NCBI GenBank assembly: GCA_023412915.1
Contig: JAEZRE010000002.1
Coordinates: forward strand, 62,001-126,000
Source of the DNA: Bacillota bacterium
Lineage (GTDB): Bacteria > Bacillota > Clostridia > Acetivibrionales > DTU013
Direction: 5' to 3'
DNA length: 64,000 nt
Shown here: piece by piece, positions 1 to 8,054 of the stretch
Layout of the letters: every line of letters begins with the position of its first letter
Numbering within the stretch: the first letter of the stretch is position 1
Translations under genes and position numbers: made by a program
The notes under the pieces: generated by a model
Seen by the model: the letters and a program-made list of their open reading frames with translations, nothing else
The model's database searches: none
Told to the model about the DNA's origin: nothing

Positions 1-808
1 CATGACCTTCAACCTGTCTGATCCAGGCGCCCTCGACCCTGGCCTCGACATTTTCCCTCAGGCCGCCGGGCCTGCTGAACAGCAGACCCAGGCTGCAGCC
101 CAGATCCTCGAACGGCGCCTTTGAAAAATGCGAAAGGTCGACTTTGTTTCTCTCTAGATATTCGTTCAGTTTCTTGAAGGTCAGATTATACTTTATATAA
201 TTGTTGGAATTGGGATCACTGATCTCGTTGATTTTTGCGATACAGGGCGATAAAAACGCTATATCGCTGAAAACATTGGCATAACGCTTGAGGTACACCG
301 CGGTGCACATCATTGGGCTATGAACGGGCGCCAGACTGCGTACCAGTTCGGGCTTGTACTTTTCTATGTAGCTGACTATCGCGGGACAAGGCTGTGCTAT
401 GACCGAGGACAGATTCTTTTCCTTTATCGCCTTGAGGTAGGCCCACGTGGTTATATCGGCTCCAAAGGATACGTCATAGATGACGTCCACGCCTTTTGAT
501 TTAAGAAAACCGAACAGATTCTCATAATTATTGAAATTTACCCTGGCCGAAGGCGCTGCGATAACTGAAATCTTTTTCCCTTTTCCGAGAGCTTCGAAAA
601 AGGCTTCAGTATCGTCTCTGTAGTCTCTTGCCTTATGATCGCATACCTCTATGCATTTACCGCACAGCACACATTTTTCCGGATTAACCCTGACTTTTGT
701 TTCACCGCCTGAAGTATAGGAGATATTCGCATCGACTACCAGACAATTCCTGATACACTTGTTGCAACCTACGCAATTTTCTTCCTTTACATAAATCACG
801 TTTTCCAT
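1..808 (-). CDS. Ferredoxin / [FeFe]-hydrogenase-like sensor protein (3' end cut by window)
   Basis: The start is the ATG at 806-808, with a GGAGG box 9 nt upstream, and the frame stays open through base 1, so only the first 269 residues are visible. Two 4Fe-4S ferredoxin motifs come first (Cys12/15/18/22 and Cys46/49/52/56). A domain like the [FeFe]-hydrogenase large-subunit C-terminal region follows. Two cysteines that match H-cluster ligands are kept: Cys141 in a QPCPA motif (hydrogenase L1) and Cys189 in an SPCIAK motif (L2, usually MPCxxK). The L3 region (near residues 236-250, GCSLG...RPGGL) does not look like canonical ACxxGCxxGGG. It is the last visible gene of a co-directional set with an MCP, a CheY and a K+ channel. 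A sensory rather than catalytic role is therefore inferred. The downstream part may add PAS or other signalling domains. Confidence 0.82.
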   Translation of the reverse strand, partial: MENVIYVKEENCVGCNKCIRNCLVVDANISYTSGGETKVRVNPEKCVLCGKCIEVCDHKARDYRDDTEAFFEALGKGKKISVIAAPSARVNFNNYENLFGFLKSKGVDVIYDVSFGADITTWAYLKAIKEKNLSSVIAQPCPAIVSYIEKYKPELVRSLAPVHSPMMCTAVYLKRYANVFSDIAFLSPCIAKINEISDPNSNNYIKYNLTFKKLNEYLERNKVDLSHFSKAPFEDLGCSLGLLFSRPGGLRENVEARVEGAWIRQVEGH

Positions 809-860
809 TGATATCATCCTCCGGCTAAATATTCATGACTGATTTTATACGGTCCCGCGT

Positions 861-2441
861 TTATATTCTGAATTGCCCGGCAATTACCTTCAGTTCCTGG
901 GCCGCCTCCGACAGCGCCCTCGCTGAATTACTTGTTTTAATGGAGGTATCGGTGATTTCCATGGACGTCTTGCTCAGCTCCTGCATGTTGCAGGAGATAT
1001 CAGTTGTCCCCTGTGATATTTCATATGAGGTATTGGTGATGTCCTGTATCTTTTTATAGGTTTTTGAAGAATTCTCGGCTGCAACCCCGGAATCAACGGA
1101 TAATTTGCCTGACGCAGCCGCGATATCCCTGGCTCCGTCTGCGGCCTCATTCAGCGCTTCAGTCACGCTGCGTGCGCTGGAAGCAATCTCGCCTATATCG
1201 TTCGTGATATGGCTGGACTTCTCGGCAGCCTTCAGCACGGCGCTCGTGATCCCTCCCATTATTGCAGTCTGTTCGGTAACAGCGGCGGCAATTGTATTCG
1301 TAATCACTGTTATTTCCTTGATTACGTCGTTGATGGTACCGACTGCCTTTACGGCCCCGGACATATTCTCCTGCATGGCCTCGATCTGCTCGCTTATTTC
1401 GTCCGTGGCCTCCGCGGTTTGTTTTGCAAGCTCCTTTACCTCGTTGGCAACCACAGCGAAGCCCTTACCTGCCTCGCCGGCGCCTGCGGCTTCGATCGCC
1501 GCATTCAATGCCAGCATATTCGTCTGGTCCGCAATATCATTGATAACATTTACGATTTTGCCTATTTGCCTCGATGACTCGTCGAGCCTGCTGATGATCG
1601 AATTCGTATCCTTCGCGTTCAGCTGGGCGTCGGAAGTGATGTGCGTGGAACGTTCGCAATTTTTACTGATCTCGTTAAGCGAAAGGTTTATTTCCTTTAC
1701 CGCCGTCGCTACACTGTTGACCGAAGCCGACACATCCCTTGCCGACTCCGAAACGTTGTTGACGCTTCCCGACATAAGGCCGGCTATATCTGCAACGTGC
1801 CCGACAGCCGACGAAGTTTGCTGCGAGACTGAAGCCAGGTCTACGGTAGTATCGGATATGCTTACCACTGATGACGCAACAGCCTGCATGCTGTTGCTGG
1901 CTTCCGACAGGGCCGACGCCGTTTCTTCCAAGCTTGCCGCTATTGCTTCTATAGTGGAATTCACATTGCCGGTCTTTTCATTAGTTTCCCTGCTGGTGAC
2001 CGCCAGGTTGCCGGATATATAGGATAATTCGGAAGTAGAATCGTTCAAATGCTGCAGAAGGGAATAAATGTTCTTTAAAACTGACTGCACCTCGTCCGTG
2101 AACAGGTTAAAATACTTTTCAATCTCGCCGATCTCACCCCTTGAAAACTTCGATATCCTGCTCGTCAGATCATGCTCGGTCACAATTTTTTTCAGTGCCG
2201 TTATGAATCTCACCGCCGGCTTGACATACAGCAGATAATTCTTCGAACTAGCCAGGATGACAATGAATATCGCGATCAGGGTATTGGATATGACGTAGAG
2301 CGCCATCGTCCCGCTTGCTATTCCGATGAGCAGACCTACGAGGTAGGATATGCCGGCAGCACAGGGGATTACGATCAGAAGAGTTTTCCAGACATATCCG
2401 AACCATGATATTGAATCCGATTTTTTATTTTTTTCGTACAA
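861..2441 (-). CDS. Methyl-accepting chemotaxis protein without external sensor domain
   Basis: The protein passes chemotactic or sensory input to CheA/CheW-type partners. Two membrane segments lie near the N-terminus (about residues 15-35 and 42-65) with almost no extracellular loop. A HAMP-like linker follows, then a long coiled-coil MCP signalling domain with the conserved hairpin tip (NAAIEAAGAGEAGKGFAVVA). With no ligand-binding domain it must sense inside the cell or through a partner, and the iron-sulfur protein encoded 52 bp downstream is the obvious candidate. I chose the TTG at 2441 because GGAGGGGG sits 8 nt upstream. An in-frame ATG at 2465 exists but lacks a recognisable ribosome binding site. 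No cheA, cheW, cheR or cheB lies in the window. Confidence 0.9.
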   Translation of the reverse strand: MYEKNKKSDSISWFGYVWKTLLIVIPCAAGISYLVGLLIGIASGTMALYVISNTLIAIFIVILASSKNYLLYVKPAVRFITALKKIVTEHDLTSRISKFSRGEIGEIEKYFNLFTDEVQSVLKNIYSLLQHLNDSTSELSYISGNLAVTSRETNEKTGNVNSTIEAIAASLEETASALSEASNSMQAVASSVVSISDTTVDLASVSQQTSSAVGHVADIAGLMSGSVNNVSESARDVSASVNSVATAVKEINLSLNEISKNCERSTHITSDAQLNAKDTNSIISRLDESSRQIGKIVNVINDIADQTNMLALNAAIEAAGAGEAGKGFAVVANEVKELAKQTAEATDEISEQIEAMQENMSGAVKAVGTINDVIKEITVITNTIAAAVTEQTAIMGGITSAVLKAAEKSSHITNDIGEIASSARSVTEALNEAADGARDIAAASGKLSVDSGVAAENSSKTYKKIQDITNTSYEISQGTTDISCNMQELSKTSMEITDTSIKTSNSARALSEAAQELKVIAGQFRI

Positions 2442-2478
2442 GGTTCCGACCCCCTCCTTTTTCATTGGAATAATATAA

Positions 2479-2853
2479 TTACACCAGAGCGGTCTGCCGG
2501 ATTTTCAGCAGCAGATCCTCCGGATTGAAAGGCTTCAGCAGATAGTTCGAAGCGCCCGCCTGGATCGCCTTGTTGATGTTGCTTTTTTCAGCCTCTGTCG
2601 TGAGCATTATCAAAGGTATGTGTTTGTATGTTCCGTTGGATTTTACCGCTTTAAGAAATTCAAAACCGTTCATTACCGGCATGTTCCAATCCGATAGGAT
2701 CAGCTTTATGTTTTCATATTCCTTTGAAAGAACCAAAAGCGCCTCTTTTCCGTCCGAAGCCCCCAGAAATTCAAAACCAGCCGATTCCACAGTGCGCTGT
2801 ATTATCTTTTTAATCACCGGAGAATCGTCCGCAAAAAGTATTTTTTTACCCAT
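2479..2853 (-). CDS. CheY-like single-domain response regulator
   Basis: A 124-residue receiver domain with no output domain. The catalytic set is complete: acidic pair Asp9/Asp10, phosphoacceptor Asp55 (in SDWNMP), Thr85 and Lys107 in KPF. It should act by protein-protein contact once phosphorylated, as CheY does. It lies 40 bp downstream of the channel gene and 13 bp upstream of the MCP gene on the same strand, so co-transcription is likely. Whether its target is the flagellar switch or another operon product such as the channel cannot be told from sequence. Confidence 0.93.
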   Translation of the reverse strand: MGKKILFADDSPVIKKIIQRTVESAGFEFLGASDGKEALLVLSKEYENIKLILSDWNMPVMNGFEFLKAVKSNGTYKHIPLIMLTTEAEKSNINKAIQAGASNYLLKPFNPEDLLLKIRQTALV

Positions 2854-2893
2854 ATATCCCCCACCCCTGCTATTTATCAGCTTTTGTTTATTA

Positions 2894-4123
2894 TCAATTC
2901 CTGGTCATTTTCCTGACCAGGGTGGATACCCATATACCAACCATCACAACGCCAAGTATCATTTCAATCGCGCTTACGGCATAGCTTCCGCCAATCGGGA
3001 CAACATTGCCGTAGCCGACTGTGGAAAACGTGACCAGACTGAAGTGGTAGCAAACCGTCAGCATATTTATAGCCGGAAGCGGGTTTGCCAGTGTCGGGCG
3101 GTAGACGAGCACCCCGTCGCCGCTGACAACGCCGAAAAGCATATATAGCGTACCGCAGACCAATATCAGCGTCAAAGACGTCGCGAGACTGTAAGAAGGC
3201 CTTTCTCCATACCCGCAGGTTACGAAGCTGAGGAAGGACTTTACCTTCGCCATGCCCTTCATATTTCTCAGCCCTGCTTTTTGGGCCAGGAAAAAATACT
3301 CCCCGCTGAAGTCCATTATCTTGCCGTTCTCGAAAAGCTCGCTGAAGGTTTCATAGACGTCCACGGCAAACCTTATTTCGCGTTCTTCCGTTTTATTGTA
3401 GTTAATGAAATCGAGAAAAGTCTTTCGGTCCACCCTGGTCTTTCTATCCTGGTCCTCGACCCGGAACTCGATGAATTTGGGCTTGATCAATTTAGCGCTT
3501 CGCAGGTCGCAGCCGCAAAGCGTGATGGTATCAAAGCTGCAATCGAGGAATATCGCGTCGGTCATATTAACGCCGATAAAACGCGAAAAATAGAAATGAA
3601 CCTTATTGAAAACGATCGAGGAGATATCGCAGTCCACGAGCTTTACCGTAAATTCGCAGCCTTCAAAGTAAGAGGGCATATCCTCTACGCTTTTGCTGCC
3701 GGGATACCTGCAAACAAAGCTGCAATTTCTGAATACGGATATCACTCCGAGCGTATAACATTCGACGAAATTGCAGCCAACAAACGTACAATCCTCAAAG
3801 CATATATTGCTGAATCCGCACATTGAGAAATTACAATAAAAGAAGCAAACGCCCGAAATCCTCAATAAATCATTTTCACCTGAGGACTTGTCCTTTCCGA
3901 AGAGTATTTCATTGAATCTTGTAAATTTGTACTCACGCACTTCAAGCCTCAGAAATCCGTCCTGGCAATCAAGATTTTCCGCGTCGATAACAGCTTCTGC
4001 CAGGTTTTGATCGGCGGCAAGCATTTTCAAATTGTTTTCATAAAAAGCCCTGTTATCTGCATTTCTTTGTATGGCGGCTTCACGGATCTCTCTCCCGGAT
4101 CTTTTAATGTCAAGCTTCTGCAT
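2894..4123 (-). CDS. Pentapeptide-repeat protein fused to a two-TM K+ channel module
   Basis: A 409-residue protein with three parts. The N-terminal region is soluble and helical. The middle (about residues 80-235) is a Cys- and Phe-rich pentapeptide-repeat stretch in which every fifth position is C, N or D followed by x-F, which predicts a right-handed quadrilateral beta helix. The C-terminal third has two membrane segments around a pore loop with the K+ selectivity filter TVGYGN (residues 368-373). The ATG at 4123 has GGAAGAGG about 7 nt upstream. The frame also stays open to a TTG at 4366, but that stretch is AT-rich and lacks a ribosome binding site. As the likely first gene of the channel-CheY-MCP-hydrogenase-like set, an electrical output for a sensory pathway is possible but inferred. 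Confidence 0.85.
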   Translation of the reverse strand: MQKLDIKRSGREIREAAIQRNADNRAFYENNLKMLAADQNLAEAVIDAENLDCQDGFLRLEVREYKFTRFNEILFGKDKSSGENDLLRISGVCFFYCNFSMCGFSNICFEDCTFVGCNFVECYTLGVISVFRNCSFVCRYPGSKSVEDMPSYFEGCEFTVKLVDCDISSIVFNKVHFYFSRFIGVNMTDAIFLDCSFDTITLCGCDLRSAKLIKPKFIEFRVEDQDRKTRVDRKTFLDFINYNKTEEREIRFAVDVYETFSELFENGKIMDFSGEYFFLAQKAGLRNMKGMAKVKSFLSFVTCGYGERPSYSLATSLTLILVCGTLYMLFGVVSGDGVLVYRPTLANPLPAINMLTVCYHFSLVTFSTVGYGNVVPIGGSYAVSAIEMILGVVMVGIWVSTLVRKMTRN

Positions 4124-4394
4124 ATCGTAGAACCTCTTCCGGCTGTACTTAATTGGGAAAACTGTAATTCGGATGCTCGCTAATAGGCTTAAAATGGATC
4201 TTTCACAAATACTTCGACAATAATTTACAAAATCCTGCAAGAATAGAGACATTATTTGTTTTCTCAAAAGGCTTATAAGCATAAATAATGTGCAGCCTAG
4301 TAAAAGGTTGCATATTATGTTAATATTGGAATGGTCTTGGATAGCCTTGCATATATTGTCGGCCAAATTGCTTAAATACGAAGGGAGATCTTAA
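4124..4394. other. Divergent intergenic region
   Basis: An AT-rich stretch between two divergent genes, the channel operon (minus) and an SDR (plus). It must carry both promoters, but I could not pick a convincing -35/-10 pair. The channel frame remains open through it to a TTG at 4366, so an N-terminal extension with one hydrophobic segment cannot be excluded. Confidence 0.4.
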
Positions 4395-5144
4395 ATGGAG
4401 CAGGAATGCAGGATACTGGCAGGGAAAACTGCTATAGTGACAGGCGCCGGGAGAGGTATAGGGAAAGCTATCGCGATCGCCTATGCCAAGGCGGGAGCGT
4501 CTGTAGTCTGCGCCGCCCGCACGTATTCTGAGATCAATGCCGCCGCTGACGGTATCGTATCCTTTGGCGGAAAGGCAGTTGCCGTGGAAACGGATGTTAC
4601 AGATATCGAATCTGTTAAGACATTATTCCACAAAGCTTCGGAGCATTTCGGCGGAATCGATATAGTTGTTATTAACGCAGGCGCGAACTATGACCGGGAA
4701 TCAGTCGAAACCAGCGATCCTGACAACTGGAGGAAGACTATTGACGTCAATATGTTCGGAGCATATAACTGTGCACTGTCTGCCATCCCATACCTCAAGC
4801 AAAGGGGTGAGGGAAAGATCATTACGATAGGTTCGGGGTTGGGGCACCATGGACTGGCAGGAGGTTCGGCATATGCATGTTCAAAAGCCGGCCTGTGGAT
4901 GCTGACTCGAATATTGGCACAGGAGCTATGGCAATACCGGATCAGTGTAAACGAATTGATACCGGGGCCAGTGATCACAACTATCGATGATAATGCGAAA
5001 ATAGCCGATAGTTCAGTTTCAAAAATAGACAGCGAATGGTTGAAAAAGCCCGAGGACGTAACGCCTATGGCTTTATTCCTTGCCACTCAGCCGGCGATAG
5101 GACCTACTGCGCAAAGCTTCAGCCTCATGCGTCGAGATAATTGA
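4395..5144 (+). CDS. SDR-family NAD(P)-dependent oxidoreductase
   Basis: A classical short-chain dehydrogenase/reductase of 249 residues. It has the cofactor motif TGAGRGIG (16-23), an NAG motif near 94-96, and the catalytic triad Ser147, Tyr160 and Lys164 (YACSK). The start has GAAGGGAG about 7 nt upstream. The substrate is unknown. The closest functional guess is a 3-oxoacyl-ACP-reductase or alcohol-dehydrogenase-like enzyme, but the family is too broad to decide. It stands alone on the plus strand, divergent from the channel operon and convergent with the ABC-F gene. Confidence 0.88.
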   Translation: MEQECRILAGKTAIVTGAGRGIGKAIAIAYAKAGASVVCAARTYSEINAAADGIVSFGGKAVAVETDVTDIESVKTLFHKASEHFGGIDIVVINAGANYDRESVETSDPDNWRKTIDVNMFGAYNCALSAIPYLKQRGEGKIITIGSGLGHHGLAGGSAYACSKAGLWMLTRILAQELWQYRISVNELIPGPVITTIDDNAKIADSSVSKIDSEWLKKPEDVTPMALFLATQPAIGPTAQSFSLMRRDN

Positions 5145-5182
5145 AGCAAGGAGCAAGCTACAGGCCCTATGCTTCAGCGACT

Positions 5183-5213
5183 AAAAAAAAGACGGAACAG
5201 TAAAACTGTCCCG
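5183..5213 (-). terminator. Intrinsic terminator of the ABC-F gene
   Basis: Read on the minus strand, an 8-bp stem (CGGGACAG / CTGTTCCG, one G-U pair) with a 5-nt loop is followed by TC and eight T residues. It lies 33 bp past the ABC-F stop codon. Confidence 0.8.
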
Positions 5214-5245
5214 CCTGCACATATGCTTAAAAAAAGACGTTTCCA

Positions 5246-7024
5246 TTACCTCAGCAGCTCGACAAGTCTGTTATACTCCTCTTCAAGCGCTTCGCGGTTC
5301 CCGTTTCCAGACGAAAGCTTTGCGATAGTTTCCGTCAGGCGCATTTGCAGCATTGTCCGTTCTATCCCCTCAGGCATTCTGCCCTCAGTATCACCTGCTT
5401 CGGCCTTTGCCCGTTTCCCGGCAGTCTGCTTTACGATATTACCGACCTGCGCCTCATACTCCCCGAGGCCTCCGTCGAAGCTCTTTACAGCTTGATCGTC
5501 CAGTATCAGAAGCTGGTCGGCTACAGATTTGACGAAGTTCCTGTCGTGCGAAACAAACAGTACCGTTCCTTCATATTCCCTCATGACGCTTTCGAGCGCC
5601 TCTATGGATTTCATATCGAGATAATTCGTGGGTTCGTCAAGCAGCAAAACATTTGCATTCGATACGAAAAGCTTCGCGAAAGCCGTTTTGATTTTCTCTC
5701 CTCCGCTTAAGACCGATACCCTTTTATGAACGTCGTTTCCCTGCAGCAGCAATCTGGCTAAAATCGTGCGCACGACCGTTTCCTTTTGCACGCTGTCCCT
5801 CATGACGTTCCAAAGCACGCTTTCTCCGGGAACAAGATTCTCAAAGCTCTGGCGGAAATAAGCGAGCCTCGCCCTTGGCGCGACGCTGATCCCGGCTATG
5901 CCGTTTTTCGTATCGTGCATGCCTTTCTCCGACGCGGGTCCGAAACTGTGCGGATTATTTCCTGAGTCCGCATCGGAGATGTACCTGGCATATATAAGGT
6001 TCAGCAGCGTCGTCTTTCCGCTCCCGTTTTTACCCCAAAGCGCAGTTTTACTGCCGTTTCGCAGTCTGAAGCCCACATCGTCGAAAACCTTGACAGGGCC
6101 ATAACTGAAGCTCAGTTTATCCGCGGTTATCACATACTTGTTTTCAGGCGGATCGGTCAATGAGAAATCCAGTTTAATGCCCGGAAGCTCCCTGGGCTTT
6201 TCCTTTACCTCGAGCCTTTCAAGCCTTGTAGCCATGCTGTTTGCCGCCGAATGGAGCTTCCCCTGTATATTATTGACAGCCCTCTTGTGAAGTCTGGCTT
6301 CGGAATTACCCATCCGGCTTGGCGCCTTCTTCATGCTTTTGGCTCTCTGCTTCCTGTCAGTTATCGCTTCTTCGAGCGACGTCTTCTCATCGATATACTT
6401 CTCATACTCGAGTTCGGCCTGTTCTCTCTCGAGTTCGTACTGGCGGCTGTAGAACGAATAATTTCCGCTGAATGCACGCACCTTGCCGTCCCTGACCTCG
6501 AGTATCCTGTTGCAGAGAGCATCCAGAAGATCCCTGTCATGGCTGATCAGTACAAAGGATTCAAGCCTTTCGAGCTTCTGCCTGAAAAGGTCTGTTCCCG
6601 CGTAATCGAGATTTGAAGTAGGTTCGTCCGCAAACATCAGCACATTTTCTGCGCTGAAAGCTTCGGCGATACGAAGCCTGGTCTGTTCCCCGCCGCTCAG
6701 GCCCTCCCTGCCAAGCTTTCCGTCAAGCTCGAATTCCTTCAGCAGTTTCGACGAAAGCCCCGGGGAGTATGACTCATCCGACTCCTCCCGATCCTCAGCA
6801 CCGGCCGCGAACTGCTGGATATAACCTACATCGCAGTACCGTTTGACAAAGCCTTCGTCAGGGCGGAGGCTCCCGGCAAGTATATCCAGCAGCGTCGTTT
6901 TGCCCGAGCCATTTTGTCCGATGACTCCGAGCCTGTCACCGGTATAGATTTTCAATTCGTCAAGCTCTATGATGAGCCTGTCCCCGTAATATTTCTTTAT
7001 ATTTCCCGCATCCAAAAGCAACAT
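5246..7024 (-). CDS. ABC-F ATPase, antibiotic-resistance (ribosome-protection) type
   Basis: A 592-residue protein with two ABC ATPase domains and no membrane segments. Walker A motifs are GQNGSGKT (36-43) and GKNGSGKT in the second half. Signatures are SGGEQ and SGGEK, and Walker B motifs are FADEPTSNLD and LLLDEPTNYLD. A basic interdomain linker (about 220-290) matches the ribosome-binding arm of ABC-F proteins. Overall it resembles Vga/Lsa/Msr/CplR-like factors that displace lincosamides, streptogramins or pleuromutilins from the ribosome. The ATG at 7024 is chosen because GGAGG lies about 10 nt upstream; in-frame upstream ATGs at 7075 and 7069 fall inside the leader structure. The leader is a textbook attenuator (separate entry), which supports an inducible resistance role. 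The drug spectrum is not predictable from sequence. Confidence 0.87.
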   Translation of the reverse strand: MLLLDAGNIKKYYGDRLIIELDELKIYTGDRLGVIGQNGSGKTTLLDILAGSLRPDEGFVKRYCDVGYIQQFAAGAEDREESDESYSPGLSSKLLKEFELDGKLGREGLSGGEQTRLRIAEAFSAENVLMFADEPTSNLDYAGTDLFRQKLERLESFVLISHDRDLLDALCNRILEVRDGKVRAFSGNYSFYSRQYELEREQAELEYEKYIDEKTSLEEAITDRKQRAKSMKKAPSRMGNSEARLHKRAVNNIQGKLHSAANSMATRLERLEVKEKPRELPGIKLDFSLTDPPENKYVITADKLSFSYGPVKVFDDVGFRLRNGSKTALWGKNGSGKTTLLNLIYARYISDADSGNNPHSFGPASEKGMHDTKNGIAGISVAPRARLAYFRQSFENLVPGESVLWNVMRDSVQKETVVRTILARLLLQGNDVHKRVSVLSGGEKIKTAFAKLFVSNANVLLLDEPTNYLDMKSIEALESVMREYEGTVLFVSHDRNFVKSVADQLLILDDQAVKSFDGGLGEYEAQVGNIVKQTAGKRAKAEAGDTEGRMPEGIERTMLQMRLTETIAKLSSGNGNREALEEEYNRLVELLR

Positions 7025-7194
7025 AAAAAAGCCTCTCCTCCCACTTGGTCCAGTGCAGGAAAGGCCCATAAACATAAATAAAAGGCACCTTTCAACGAGG
7101 TACGTCCTTCCTGAAGACAGAACCCGGAATAAACAGGCCCGAACACAGGGTAGAAACGCTTATAAAGCCAATCCAGCACACAAACCGGAGCCAT
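6997..7194 (-). CDS. Possible leader peptide frame upstream of the ABC-F gene
   Basis: A 65-codon frame begins with ATG at 7194, five nt after GGAG. It crosses the whole leader and ends inside the ABC-F gene in another frame. Drug-inducible ABC-F and methylase genes often use a translated leader frame whose stalled ribosome melts a terminator. This frame begins upstream of all the alternative RNA arms, as that model needs. It is longer than usual leader peptides, so only its first part may matter. Confidence 0.35.
   Translation of the reverse strand: MAPVCVLDWLYKRFYPVFGPVYSGFCLQEGRTSLKGAFYLCLWAFPALDQVGGEAFLCCFWMREI
7025..7113 (-). promoter_or_regulatory. Transcription attenuator in the ABC-F leader
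   Basis: On the minus strand, a strong hairpin (arms 7057-7065 and 7031-7039, nine pairs with one G-U, plus an inner CACT/AGTG stem at 7052-7055/7042-7045) is followed at once by T6 (7030-7025) and then the ATG at 7024. The 3' arm contains the GGAGG ribosome binding site, so the hairpin would block both elongation and translation. Upstream arms can pair with its 5' arm instead: CAGGAAGG (7113-7106) with CCTTTCCTG (7064-7056), and AAAGGTGCC (7092-7084) with GGGCCTTT (7067-7060). This is the layout of antibiotic-induced antitermination. Confidence 0.75.
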
Positions 7195-7283
7195 ATCCGC
7201 TCCAATTTATTAAAATCAAATGATTTTGCTGAATCAGCCAATCCTCATTTAAAAATACCTTGCCCTTTCGTTTAGATATTATT

Positions 7284-7312
7284 ATTTTAACCTGAAATAC
7301 GGAAATAATCAA
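7284..7312 (-). promoter_or_regulatory. Candidate promoter of the ABC-F gene
   Basis: On the minus strand, TTGATT (7312-7307), a 17-nt spacer and TAAAAT (7289-7284). It would start RNA near 7277 and give a leader of about 250 nt. The -35 box overlaps the stop codon of the preceding gene. Confidence 0.5.
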
Positions 7313-7989
7313 TACCTGTCAAAACCAAGGACATGTGCAAGCTTGTCCCTGTTAATATTGCATCCGTTTGCCATGCCGATGTCAAGTATTGCTTCGACAG
7401 CCTCCCCGCGGTCGAAAGCAGGCCCCGCAGCGAGCCAGTCCGAAGGCGTCCAGTCCTCCACCTTGCTGTAGACGTTTATATGCCAGCCGTAGGGCTGCCC
7501 AAGTCTATCCGTCTTCTGCCTGCTGCCCGCGACCGTTATGTAAAAGTTCTGCTGCAGCTCCCTGATCGCCGAATCGGTCCTGTTACCCTTCTTTTTTGTC
7601 ACTCCGGCGAGCCGTCTGATTTCTCCCGTATCAAGCTCGTTATATTTTTCGAACAGCTTCCAGACATCCCAGGCCGTCTGGCTCACAAGGCCTTCATAAC
7701 GCCTCTCCTCCATGGATTGATCCGGGTGGCATGCGGCATAAAAAGAGGGGTAAAGCCTTCCTGCAACAAAACCCTTGTTGCCGCCGAGGATACAGCCGAA
7801 TGCGAGGCGTTTATCCTCTGCGGCCCTGTCCTTCCAGCGCCAGGGATCTGTTTCATCGTCACCTGTATGCCATATTCTTTCAGGCGTTTCTGCAGTTAAT
7901 GACGGCAGTCCGTCAAGAACATTCGAAAACGTCATAAAGCCCAACTCTTCAACCCGTTCCAGAAAATCATAGTACTTAAGTAATTGCAT
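7309..7989 (-). CDS. AlkZ-related protein
   Basis: A 226-residue soluble protein rich in Trp and charged residues (for example ETDPWRWK near 47-54). Its order of motifs resembles the small Firmicute proteins named AlkZ-related, which share part of the winged-helix fold of the AlkZ DNA glycosylases. It is much shorter than true AlkZ, so glycosylase activity should not be assumed. The second half (KKKGNRTDSAIRELQ) looks like a winged-helix DNA-contact region. It lies upstream of the ABC-F gene and downstream of the VOC gene on the same strand. Confidence 0.6.
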   Translation of the reverse strand: MQLLKYYDFLERVEELGFMTFSNVLDGLPSLTAETPERIWHTGDDETDPWRWKDRAAEDKRLAFGCILGGNKGFVAGRLYPSFYAACHPDQSMEERRYEGLVSQTAWDVWKLFEKYNELDTGEIRRLAGVTKKKGNRTDSAIRELQQNFYITVAGSRQKTDRLGQPYGWHINVYSKVEDWTPSDWLAAGPAFDRGEAVEAILDIGMANGCNINRDKLAHVLGFDRY

Positions 7990-8003
7990 CGCCGGCTCTC
8001 CTT

Positions 8004-8054
8004 TATACCTTGCCTTCTTCTGTACCTTGCCTTCTTCTATACGTTGCCTTCTTC
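8004..8054 (+). repeat. Three tandem 17-bp repeats at the 3' end of the VOC gene
   Basis: Units 8004-8020, 8021-8037 and 8038-8054 are almost identical (TATACCTTGCCTTCTTC, TGTACC..., TATACG...). The last unit encodes the C-terminal Glu-Glu-Gly-Asn-Val and stop of the VOC protein. The other two lie just past the stop, so the array seems to have grown outward from the gene end. Confidence 0.9.

Noticed and set aside
1105..2022. Long plus-strand reading frame opposite the MCP gene
   Set aside because: It is the antisense shadow of a clear MCP coding sequence, has no ribosome binding site and gives a Ser/Ala-rich product without motifs.
7333..7899. 188-codon plus-strand frame opposite the AlkZ-related gene
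   Set aside because: Antisense shadow with no start signal; the minus-strand frame has the better start and a family match.
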